Shown here one piece after another: positions 15,665 through 22,930 of a DNA stretch of 44,199 nucleotides. The stretch comes from Verrucomicrobia bacterium UBA3761 (GTDB taxonomy: Bacteria > Verrucomicrobiota > Kiritimatiellia > RFP12 > UBA1067), in the NCBI GenBank assembly GCA_002371135.1, contig DFGB01000028.1:1-44199 (forward strand), in the 5' to 3' direction. The position numbers and the translations under genes were made by a program. Numbering within the stretch: position 1 is the first letter of the stretch; the number at the start of each line of letters is the position of its first letter. The notes under the pieces were generated by a model that was not told where the DNA came from, made no database searches, and saw nothing but the letters and a program-made list of their open reading frames with translations.

Positions 15665-16122
15665 ATGGAGAAGGTAAGAAGCGGCGAGGCTGTCGCAATC
15701 AAGGCGTCGACATGGAACTCCTTTGTGGACGCCGCGAACTGGGTCAAGGACGCGAGGCAGAACAGCCTCGGAACGGGGTTGAAGTCGGGCATCGGCGGCG
15801 GCATCGTCCCCTTGAAGAACATGGATGAGACGGCGTATCCTCGCTTCTCCGCCCTCGTCATAACGGGCGTCGCCGTCTCACCCTCGGCGAACGAGGACGA
15901 GTTCGTGTCGTGTCCTACCGTATGTGCAAGGTGACGGGCGGAAGCTCGCAGTCCGGCTACAGCGTGACGGTCTATCCGAACGGACGCAGCGAGACGGGCG
16001 GGGCGTCATACAGTTCCACGCTCTTCGTTCCCGACATCGCGCTCGACTCCGACCTGCCGTCGGGGACGTGGATAATCGGACACAAGGCACTTCTGCCCGC
16101 GACGGGAGGGAACGACGAATGA
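15665..16122 (+). pseudogene. Phage tail-associated protein split by a 5-bp tandem duplication
   Basis: RBS AAAGGAGG precedes 15665. The frame encodes MEKVRSGEAVAIKASTWNSF up to SANEDEF, then fails at the sequence GTGTC-GTGTC (15905-15914). Deleting one copy restores a continuous protein: ...EDEFVSYRMCKVTGGSSQSG...GTWIIGHKALLPATGGNDE, ending at the TGA that overlaps the next ATG. The C-terminal half could start at the GTG at 15910 without a ribosome-binding site. Related to phage structural proteins by context; exact role unknown. Confidence 0.6.
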
Positions 16123-16979
16123 GCTTCATGTACGTTCCCGCGCTTCTGCGCATCACCGACATTCCGAATTGCACGCCGCCGGAGGGAATCTGGCGCGGCG
16201 TCGGCAGGGACAACGGACTCTACGCCTTCAGACCGGGCGACTCTCGGTGGGGTTACAGCATCATGACCGAGGGCGCGTTCGCGTTCTCGCTCGTCGTGGA
16301 CGGACGGGAGCTGCAGCCGAACTATTCGACGATCAACGGCTACATCTGGTGGTCGGGAAACGGACACTTCTACTATTCGCTCACCTGCGGCTGGGTCTAC
16401 ATGACGGGCAAGTTCCCCGGCTACGAGCCGATAGAGGAGAACTGGGAATATGACGATGAAACGGGCGAGTACAAGGCGGAGGGGGATGCCTTCTATTCGT
16501 GTTCAAGTCCTCCCTATCAGCCGGAGACCGAAGTCGAGCTCATAGGGCGGGGCTCAAACTACGGCAAGTCGTCGAAGACAGCGACCGCGAAATGGAAGCG
16601 GTGGAAATGCAGCCGCGAGTTCGGAACCTACGAGGGCGAGGACGGCGCGAGCGGCGAGAAGATTTTCGGCCTTCCGCGCTTCCGCTCGAACGGATACGAG
16701 TATTTCACGCGCTCCTACGCGAAGACGAAGGGACACTACACATACGGGCGCATCAAATACTCCGACGCCTACGGAAAGTGGGTGATAGGCGAGGTCGGAT
16801 CGGGCGCGGGCTGGCACGAGGGATCGGAGACGGAGGTCGGTGGAAGCGTCACCTTCAAGTTCTGCAAGAACGAGGATTCGCAGGCTGAGGGAAGCGACAT
16901 CACGGTCTCCTACTTCGACCACGTTAAAGGCGACGATACGACCGCCGCCATGCTCGGGGAGGTCTCGATATGGAGGTGA
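16119..16979 (+). CDS. Phage-type structural protein, intact
   Basis: 286 residues from the ATG that overlaps the previous stop; the next start (16970) overlaps its end by 10 nt. It is rich in Tyr, Trp and Gly (GYIWWSGNGHFYYSLTCGW) with beta-rich character and no catalytic motif, typical of a tail or baseplate accessory protein. It has no signal peptide. The flanking genes of the same module are broken, so although this frame is intact it is probably no longer part of a functional phage. Confidence 0.55.
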   Translation: MSFMYVPALLRITDIPNCTPPEGIWRGVGRDNGLYAFRPGDSRWGYSIMTEGAFAFSLVVDGRELQPNYSTINGYIWWSGNGHFYYSLTCGWVYMTGKFPGYEPIEENWEYDDETGEYKAEGDAFYSCSSPPYQPETEVELIGRGSNYGKSSKTATAKWKRWKCSREFGTYEGEDGASGEKIFGLPRFRSNGYEYFTRSYAKTKGHYTYGRIKYSDAYGKWVIGEVGSGAGWHEGSETEVGGSVTFKFCKNEDSQAEGSDITVSYFDHVKGDDTTAAMLGEVSIWR

Positions 16980-18036
16980 TCCACTATGAGGAGCCGAGGT
17001 CGTGGGACGACTTCGGGATGGACTGGAACGACCCCGACCCCCGGTGCGCCCACTACGTGATGGTCCTCAGGAACGCCTTTCTTGAGCGCGTGGCGGCGGC
17101 GAAGGATGGATACTACACGAGCGTGCATCAGATAATCAGAAGGCTGTCGCCGTGGAAGGCGGTGAACTCCGATTCGCTGCGCGTTCTCATACGGGAGCTT
17201 GAATACCTCTGCCGCTTCTACTACAACCTCGACCCATACGCCTACAAGGAGGATTTCTCGGACTTCCCGAAGCTGATGACGTGCACGACATCGTGCAGGA
17301 GGAGGACTGCGAGACGTTCATGAACGCCAACCGGGGGCAGATCCTCGAACACGGCGGCGAGTGGCTTCGGAAGATAAAAAACGCCATCTGCAAGCTCCAC
17401 GTCGTGCAGTGCTACGAGGCGTGGGGGACGGCACTGATAAGGAGCGGGGCGGAACATGACCCGCCGTTCGACGAATCGATAGGCAAGGCGATGGAAGAAG
17501 CCTTCGGCGACAACATGCCGGCCGAGGGCAAATTCGGCTCGTCGCCGCCGGGCAGCATAGAGTCGTGGAGCGGGAACAACCACTGGAAGTGTCCGCGCCC
17601 CGACTGGGAGGGCGATCCGGAGGACAACAAGGACGGCTACTGCGGATACGCGCAGTGCAGCGCCTACACGTACAAGCGCGTCCGGCGGTGGCTCTCGGGA
17701 AGCGAGGTCGATCTCATGGTCGCCGTCCTGCCGATGCCCTGCACGACGCCGACTGGCTACTCGAACGAATTTGCGACGAGCGTGTTCGACCTCGGGCAGA
17801 GCGGATTCAGCGATGGCCTGAACCTCATGCGGACGCATGTCGACGATCCCCACGACTTCGAGTTCAATGTCGGGAACATCGACTCGATTCCAAGGAACGA
17901 GGTCGTGCCGCAGAGCGACTTCGACTCGGAGGGCAACGCAACGTGGCGTCGGAGCGCGAAGCGCGGCTTCGTCGGCAAGATGTGGACGTTCCTCGACTAC
18001 GAGTGCGAAAACGGCTTCAGGTTCCGCGCAGGATGA
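16970..18036 (+). pseudogene. Phage-module protein broken by a 1-nt frameshift
   Basis: The first frame (16970 to about 17279) ends in a helical region ...DFSDFPKLM and then turns to low-quality CTTSCRRRTARRS. The second frame takes up exactly there as VHDIVQEEDCETFMNANRG and runs to 18036 (GKMWTFLDYECENGFRFRAG). Adding one base near 17,276 (M-D-VHDIVQ) fuses them into a protein of about 355 residues. The start overlaps the upstream gene. Family not recognised; it belongs to the tail module by position. Confidence 0.6.
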
Positions 18037-18066
18037 AGGGAGAGGATGGATGCAAAGGATGTAGAA

Positions 18067-18474
18067 TCAAATGCCGAGGAGGTCGCAGAACTCGACCGGC
18101 GAGACGATGAAATCGACGGGCGGATAGTGCTTCGCGTTGCCGGTCACAAGGAGAGGATCGTCCTCGGCGGCCGACACTGCGGTGCAGAAGAACACCTTGT
18201 CGTCCTTGTCCGGGAAATGCTCGTCCGAATCGACTGGTTCGACAAGCTGTCCGTGCGCGACGATATGATCGACAAGCGCTCGAACCTCGGACTGCGAGAA
18301 GTTGAACTTCGACCTCGACAGGACTTCGCGGTACTCGGCAATCATCTGCGGCGAGTAGAGCGGTATGAACAAGTTGTCGGTTATCGCCTCGGCGATGCGG
18401 ACGGTCGGCGACTGCCTGTTTCGCGTCCAGAAAGCGGACACGAGGACATTGGTGTTTATGACGGCCTTTATCAT
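18067..18474 (-). CDS. PIN-domain toxin (ribonuclease)
   Basis: 135 residues. PIN-family endoribonuclease, toxin of a type II toxin-antitoxin pair. The N-terminus AVINTNVLVSAFW is the PIN strand-1 motif, with Asn where the first metal-binding Asp is usual. The later acidic residues (AEYREVL; DKDDKVFFCTAVSAAEDDP) and the typical LVTGNAKHYPP ending are present. The changed first acidic residue may lower activity, although Asn is tolerated in some members. Its ATG overlaps the antitoxin stop (ATGA). It is antisense to the surrounding tail genes. Confidence 0.85.
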   Translation of the reverse strand: MIKAVINTNVLVSAFWTRNRQSPTVRIAEAITDNLFIPLYSPQMIAEYREVLSRSKFNFSQSEVRALVDHIVAHGQLVEPVDSDEHFPDKDDKVFFCTAVSAAEDDPLLVTGNAKHYPPVDFIVSPVEFCDLLGI

Positions 18475-18788
18475 ACGCCTTGCCTCGCTGCTGCGGCTTC
18501 CCGCCTTCTGCTCTTGCGGACGGACGAGATATAGGCGTTTATCTCGTCCATCGTCGGCTCTGCGTCGGGCGAGGACTCGACTTTCCGGCGCATCGATTCA
18601 AATGCACGGTGTGCCGCATTCTCCTTCACGACCATCTTCCCGTCAAAGGGAAGTCCGCCGACCATGACCGTGCGCTTGAAGAACATGCGGATGGCCGTCG
18701 GCAAGTCCATGCCGATGGCGTCGTAAATCGAAGCCGTTTGTTCTTTGAGGTCGCGGTCGATTCTGACCTGTAGCAATGCTTGGCTCAT
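18471..18788 (-). CDS. RelB/DinJ-like ribbon-helix-helix antitoxin
   Basis: 105 residues from the ATG at 18788 (AAGGTGATTGT upstream); a start 7 codons earlier is less likely. ALLQVRIDRDLKEQ, YDAIGMDLPTAIRMFFKRTV and GGLPFD match the DinJ/RelB ribbon-helix-helix type, which binds DNA as a dimer. The charged C-terminal tail would wrap the toxin. It is transcribed first in the pair from the promoter at 18829-18858, usually autorepressed. Confidence 0.83.
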   Translation of the reverse strand: MSQALLQVRIDRDLKEQTASIYDAIGMDLPTAIRMFFKRTVMVGGLPFDGKMVVKENAAHRAFESMRRKVESSPDAEPTMDEINAYISSVRKSRRREAAAARQGV

Positions 18789-18828
18789 ACAATCACCTTC
18801 ACTTTGCATTTGTTTTTGATTTGTTTGT

Positions 18829-18858
18829 ATTTTACCATAAAACGGCCTTGCCCGTCAA
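18829..18858 (-). promoter_or_regulatory. Promoter of the RelB-like/PIN pair
   Basis: Minus-strand TTGACG (18853-18858), 18-nt spacer and TAAAAT (18829-18834), about 40 nt before the antitoxin ATG. The A/T-rich AAACAAATCAAAAACAAA between promoter and start may be operator sequence. Confidence 0.7.
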
Positions 18859-18917
18859 TAGGCCGAATCGGAAAAGAGACAGTCTGTGAAACGGGTAAAG
18901 TCTGAAAGGAGAATTTC

Positions 18918-20315
18918 ATGCAGACAATTACGATGTACCTACGCGCGGCGAGCGTCAAGGGGACGCTCGTCGACGAGTGGAACCAGGCGCTTTCGTCGCT
19001 CCCCGCCCTGACGCGCGGGATGCGGGCGGAACTCGTCCTGAAGCTCGTCGACGCGAACGGATCGGCTCTTGAGGGGCTGGACTCATACGCTTCGTGGGAC
19101 TTTGCGGTCGCGAACGACTGGGACACGATCACCAAGCCGCAGCTCCGCGTGGTCGAGGAAATAACGGTTGAGGGGAACTCCGTCCACGTGCCGCTCACGG
19201 AGACGAACACGGAGGAGCTGATCGCGGCGCTGGGGACGAACGAGTCCGCGACTTTCGGATGCGAACTCGCGGGGTTCGAGGCGGGCGAGACGACGCCCGG
19301 CTTCCTTCTCCAGTTTGACATCTCGATTCGCAACCGCCGATGCGACGCGGGGACGGGAACGCCCGCTCCCGTGAGCGACGCTTCCTATTCCGCCGCGCAG
19401 ATTAACGCGCTCTTCGCTGCGAAGATGTCGGTCGAGATATCGAGCGACGGCATGAACTGGGGGAAGATACCGCCGGAGGGACTGCCTCCGGGCGCGAAGT
19501 ACTACCATTTCGGCAACGCCCTCGTCGGCGGTGACTGGAGCGACCCCATCCCGCTCATAGCGGGTCCGCAGGGCGAACGCTCGACAATCGAGGTCGGAAC
19601 AGTCACCACGGGCGCGGCTGGGACGCAGGCCGAGGTGACGAACGCGGGCGACGAACACGACGCCGTCTTCAACTTCAGGATTCCGCAGGGACAGCGCGAC
19701 AGCGCGGCGATTATCCGCATCGGCGACACGGAGATGATCGGAACGGACGAGCCAGCCGAGGTGACGAACTCTGGCACGACGACGGATGCGGTGTTGAACT
19801 TCAAAATCCCGCGCGGTCCGGCGGGAGAGACTGGGCACGCCTCCTACCTCTACGTCGCCTACGCGGATAACACGGACGGACGCGGCTTCTCGCTCCTGCC
19901 GGCGGCATCGCGCAAGTATCGCGCCGAAATACAGTCTGACGCACCTATCGACAACCAGACCCTTTCGGACTTCGCGGGCGCGACGTGGCAGAAGTACATC
20001 GGCGACGATTCGACGGTCTACGGCGACGTGCTTGTCGCCGACGCGGACACGTCCGTCGCGCAGGTCGCGCGCATCGTGTTCGAGAACGCGACGATACGCA
20101 GGGGAATCGACGGCGAGGTGAGCGTCCGTTTTAAGAAGGCCGGGGTCACGGTCGACGAGATGAACCGATATGCGACCATCAACGGGAGGAAGCTCCTCTC
20201 GTCCTGGACGAACGGCGGCGGCTCGCCATCCGCGATACCCGGCCTGAAGGCGGTGACGCCGCAGACAATCGGGAGGTTCGACGAGTTCCCGCAGTATTCA
20301 AGTTTCATCGGATGA
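18918..20315 (+). CDS. Phage tail-fibre-like protein with collagen-like segments
   Basis: 465 residues; RBS AAAGGAG 8 nt upstream. A beta-rich N-terminal domain (about 1-140) is followed by the linker GTGTPAPVSDASYSAAQINA, then two related units, each a Gly-rich motif plus a beta segment: IAGPQGERSTIEVGT...VFNFRIPQGQ and IRIGDTEM...VLNFKIPRGPAGETG. Such units trimerise in phage fibres and receptor-binding proteins. The C-terminal part is unique. The gene is intact, unlike most of the module upstream. Probably the host-range tip of the former phage. Confidence 0.7.
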   Translation: MQTITMYLRAASVKGTLVDEWNQALSSLPALTRGMRAELVLKLVDANGSALEGLDSYASWDFAVANDWDTITKPQLRVVEEITVEGNSVHVPLTETNTEELIAALGTNESATFGCELAGFEAGETTPGFLLQFDISIRNRRCDAGTGTPAPVSDASYSAAQINALFAAKMSVEISSDGMNWGKIPPEGLPPGAKYYHFGNALVGGDWSDPIPLIAGPQGERSTIEVGTVTTGAAGTQAEVTNAGDEHDAVFNFRIPQGQRDSAAIIRIGDTEMIGTDEPAEVTNSGTTTDAVLNFKIPRGPAGETGHASYLYVAYADNTDGRGFSLLPAASRKYRAEIQSDAPIDNQTLSDFAGATWQKYIGDDSTVYGDVLVADADTSVAQVARIVFENATIRRGIDGEVSVRFKKAGVTVDEMNRYATINGRKLLSSWTNGGGSPSAIPGLKAVTPQTIGRFDEFPQYSSFIG

Positions 20316-20451
20316 AACGGATATGGGGGATGAGGGATGGGGGATGGGAAAGAACCTTCTCTCTTCCCTCTTTGTCAAGTCCCTGCTTAAAGTTGACACT
20401 TCGTTCTTGAGTTGCGTTGCTTGTTGGCAGGTGCGGAAGTCCCGCCCTGCT

Positions 20452-20533
20452 GCGCTGTGCCGCACGGGGAAGCGGGCGTCCCCGAAGGGGCGCCGCGAAG
20501 CGGCGAGCCCGCGACCCGTGCGGCACAGCGTAA
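20452..20533. other. Cloverleaf-like GC-rich palindromic element
   Basis: Four nested helices are readable directly: P1 CGCTGTGCCGCACGGG (20454-20469) with its complement (20516-20531), extendable by a wobble and an A-T pair; P2 GCGGGC/GCCCGC (20473-20478 with 20508-20513); and inside it two hairpins with GAA loops, CCCC-GAA-GGGG (20481-20491) and GCCGC-GAA-GCGGC (20493-20505). The result is a long stem ending in a two-armed junction, possible in RNA or as a DNA cruciform. It resembles REP-type or phage/plasmid structured repeats. No reverse transcriptase or REP transposase is next to it. Confidence 0.75.
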
Positions 20534-20552
20534 AATCCTTTCCGGTATCCAT

Positions 20553-20698
20553 CACGCCACCTCCTTCCACTCGGCGCGAAAGGCGGCATCCGCCACCGTC
20601 TTCCACTTCCCGTCCCGGAGCTCTTCCATGACTTTCAGTTTGAATGCATTACTATACCTTTTTTGTCCTTTATGTCTACCCCCCTTTCTTCTTTGACT
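20553..20698 (-). pseudogene. Remnant of a transposase helix-turn-helix ORF (tentative)
   Basis: The minus-strand frame reads KGQKRYSNAFKLKVMEELRD, GKWKTVADAAF, RAEWKEVA and stops. The FKLKVxxEx-xDGKxxTVADAA pattern is like the N-terminal HTH of IS3-type OrfA (transposase_8). Only about 45 residues remain, there is no good start codon (TGA just upstream), and no OrfB follows. Assignment rests on one short motif. Confidence 0.35.
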
Positions 20699-20862
20699 TC
20701 AAGAAGAAAGTGTCAACCTATCATAAAACGGGACACATTGCCAACAAGACAAAAAAAGAAGACAGGGTGCAATATCTGCCAGGCATGGAGGAATACTTTA
20801 TGTTTGACGGCGGATAGCCGTCTCGTTTCCTGAAGCGCAAAATATACTTGCAAAAGTCATAA

Positions 20863-20884
20863 AACCCCAGTAAATACTGGGGTT
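20863..20884 (-). terminator. Terminator at the end of the T3SS operon
   Basis: Perfect arms AACCCCAGTA / TACTGGGGTT (10 bp, 2-nt centre). Read on the minus strand the hairpin is followed by a short T-run (GGGGTTTTATGAC), so it fits as the terminator for the T3SS transcript ending at 21026. Confidence 0.6.
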
Positions 20885-21025
20885 AAATGGAATTTTGCCG
20901 TCAAAAAATGGGTGAACTCCAGGGAACAGGGAATCCTGTTGCAGTGACAAGAGATTTGTCCTAGTCGCGAGAGATGTTGCGTTGAATATGCATGGGAATC
21001 AATCTTGCATGGCCGGTTTCGCAGC

Positions 21026-21283
21026 CTAGGTGAACTCCGGCATCGGCGGGGCGGGGAGTATAAAAGCGTTGGAAAAGAGTTTGCCGAGGGCGTCGTCGCG
21101 CACGAGTGCGCTCTCCGGGATGTTCGCGGCTGAAATCTCTCCAGGGGCGGTCTCGCGGCTTGTGATGGTAAGACCGTTCGATGCAGGGCGCGTTTCTGCG
21201 GCCTTGGAAGCGGCCTCCGTCCCGGAAAGGGCGGTGATGCTCTGCATGGATGCGGCGGTGCTGGTGTTGATTGAAAGGTTCAT
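21026..21283 (-). CDS. Small protein at the end of the T3SS operon, function unknown
   Basis: 85 residues from the ATG at 21283 (GGAG upstream); a GTG nine codons earlier is possible. The N-terminus is Ser/Thr/Ala-rich and flexible (MNLSINTSTAASMQSITALS), like secreted T3SS substrates, and the C-terminus is a defined motif, ALVRDDALGKLFSNAF followed by LPAPPMPEF. I do not recognise it. Candidates are a small T3SS substrate, a needle- or rod-related accessory protein, or a regulator of the adjacent sigma factor. It lies 46 nt after the sigma gene. Confidence 0.5.
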   Translation of the reverse strand: MNLSINTSTAASMQSITALSGTEAASKAAETRPASNGLTITSRETAPGEISAANIPESALVRDDALGKLFSNAFILPAPPMPEFT

Positions 21284-21329
21284 TGCAGTCTGGCTCCGTG
21301 TTTCTTTCACACTGTCTACACGCGCCGTA

Positions 21330-21830
21330 TCAAAAGGTTACACGCAAATCGGCGAGAATTTCCTTTAATTTCGCTTTTGCGCGGAAAACACGGACTTTGA
21401 CTACGTTTTCCGTGACCCCGGTCTGCCTCGCGACTTCTTTTACCGGCATTTCCGCGATTTGAAACAGCGTGAAAGCGTCGCGCAGGATGGGTGGCAGTTT
21501 CGCGAGAGCATCGTTCAGCCGGCTTCGCAGGTATGCGGCGTCGGACGGGGAGTCGGCGGGGTCGATGGAGCCGGCGTCTTCGTCTTTGATTTCGTCCACG
21601 AATGCGATGCGGCTGTCGTCGCGGGCGAGATTCTTGCGCAGATTGCGAGCGATTGTGAAGACGAGGCCGGTGAACTCGGAGTTGTCTTCGCGGATGTCAT
21701 CGCGCATTTGCCAGATTTTCAGGAACGTATTCTGCACAAGGTCGCAAGCCACGTGGTAGGAACTGCCCGACGCGACAAGCCAGTTTGTCAGCTTCGGGGC
21801 TAGACGTCTGTACTGTTCTTCGATGTTCAT
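21330..21830 (-). CDS. ECF-type RNA polymerase sigma factor
   Basis: 166 residues with only regions 2 and 4. Region 2 is AYHVACDLVQNTFLKIWQMR-like (residues about 25-42; the first residues actually read SYHVACDLVQ). Region 4 is LPPILRDAFTLFQIAEMPVK...VARQTGVTENVVKVRVFRAK, the helix-turn-helix that reads the -35 element. Its ATG overlaps the sctU stop (ATGA), so it is made with the T3SS export gate, and no anti-sigma gene is adjacent. By analogy with HrpL-controlled systems it may drive T3SS genes, an inference from position. Confidence 0.88.
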   Translation of the reverse strand: MNIEEQYRRLAPKLTNWLVASGSSYHVACDLVQNTFLKIWQMRDDIREDNSEFTGLVFTIARNLRKNLARDDSRIAFVDEIKDEDAGSIDPADSPSDAAYLRSRLNDALAKLPPILRDAFTLFQIAEMPVKEVARQTGVTENVVKVRVFRAKAKLKEILADLRVTF

Positions 21831-22930
21831 GTGAGGTCGCTGATGGAGATATTGTCGAGTTCAGCCTCTTCTTTGCGGGCGTCTTCGAGTTTTTTCGCCC
21901 ACTTGAGGATTTCGGCTACGGGTTCGAGAAGGGCTTCCGGGACGAAATCTTCCATCTTGCCGTCGGCGTAGAGGGCGCGTGCGACGGGGCGGTCTTCAAT
22001 GACGGGAATGCCCTCTGCGAGGGCCGTTTCGCGGATTATCTTGGCCGGGATGCCGGCGCCCATGGCGCAGATTCGCGGCAATGGCGCCTCCTCGGCTTTG
22101 TAGCGTATGCCGACGGAAATGCGGGTCGGGTTGGTGACGACGACGTTCGCCTTTTTCGCCGATTCAGCAGGGTCGGGGCCATTGAGAATCTCGTCGCGAA
22201 ATTGCCTCTGCGCCTGTTTGATTTCCGCCGAGCCTTCCATTTCCTTGTATTCGCGTTTCACTTCGTCTTTCGTCATCATCATCTGCTTGGTGAAGTTGCG
22301 GCCCTGGAACAGACGGTCGACGACGGCGATGACGATATACCCGAATGCCGTGTAGCAGGCAAGGCGCTTGAGCATTATCTTGAGGCACGGGAATATATCG
22401 TCGATCGTTCCATAACACATCGTGAGCAGTTCAGGGACGCTCGCCCAGATGATTTTGTACAGCAGATAGCCGAGGAACGTTACCTTTACAACGTTCTTCA
22501 GAAATTCGAAGAGGTTTTTCATCGAGAAAATCTTTTTCGCCCCCTCGACGGGGTTGAGTTTCTCGAGTTTAGGTATTATCGGCTCGAACGTGAACAGGAA
22601 GCCGATTTGGGCGACGTTCGCGACAATGCCAATTACTGCTGCCACGGCGACGAAGATGAACGAATGTTTGCAGATTAGCATGCCTGCAAGTTTCGAGGAT
22701 TCGCGGATGGCGATTTCATCATTCTCTGCAATGCGTCCGGAGAGGAAGCGGATGAGCTCCTCCATGTCATCCATCAACGCTACTCCCATCCACGCGAGGA
22801 GCGCGAAAAGCACGACGAGAATCGCCGTCGAAACAATGTCTTTCGACGTGCAGACCTGCCCCTTTTCGCGAGCGTCGCGAAGTTTCTTCGGGGTAGGCAA
22901 TTCGGTTTTCTCGCCAGCGCTTTCAGCCAT
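21827..22930 (-). CDS. sctU: T3SS export-gate switch protein SctU (YscU/FlhB family)
   Basis: 367 residues. The N-terminus GEKTELPTPKKLRDAREKGQ is the classic FlhB/YscU start. Four membrane helices follow (about 33-53, 86-110, 145-165, 190-205), then the cytoplasmic domain with the autocleavage motif. Here that motif is NPTR (Asn267-Pro268-Thr269-Arg270; codons 22121-22132) instead of NPTH. Asn-Pro are kept, so cleavage is possible, but the His that assists it is replaced by Arg. The protein sets substrate switching in the export gate with SctR, S, T and V. Overlaps the sigma gene; a single base separates it from sctT. Confidence 0.95.
   Translation of the reverse strand: MAESAGEKTELPTPKKLRDAREKGQVCTSKDIVSTAILVVLFALLAWMGVALMDDMEELIRFLSGRIAENDEIAIRESSKLAGMLICKHSFIFVAVAAVIGIVANVAQIGFLFTFEPIIPKLEKLNPVEGAKKIFSMKNLFEFLKNVVKVTFLGYLLYKIIWASVPELLTMCYGTIDDIFPCLKIMLKRLACYTAFGYIVIAVVDRLFQGRNFTKQMMMTKDEVKREYKEMEGSAEIKQAQRQFRDEILNGPDPAESAKKANVVVTNPTRISVGIRYKAEEAPLPRICAMGAGIPAKIIRETALAEGIPVIEDRPVARALYADGKMEDFVPEALLEPVAEILKWAKKLEDARKEEAELDNISISDLT

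Larger units (their letters stand above)
20316..21025. other. 710-bp region without intact genes
   Basis: It contains the cloverleaf palindrome (20452-20533), a transposase-like remnant on the minus strand (20553-20698), a 10-bp inverted repeat CTTTCTTCTT / AAGAAGAAAG (20684-20710), and a terminator hairpin (20863-20884) facing the T3SS operon. I see no other gene. Confidence 0.6.

Noticed and set aside
15905..15914. Programmed ribosomal frameshifting in the tail gene
   Set aside because: There is no slippery heptamer, and a simple 5-bp duplication explains the break exactly.
20452..20533. Retron non-coding RNA or tRNA-like gene
   Set aside because: No reverse transcriptase is nearby and the arms do not match tRNA dimensions (no T-loop or CCA-type acceptor), so it is listed only as a structured palindrome.
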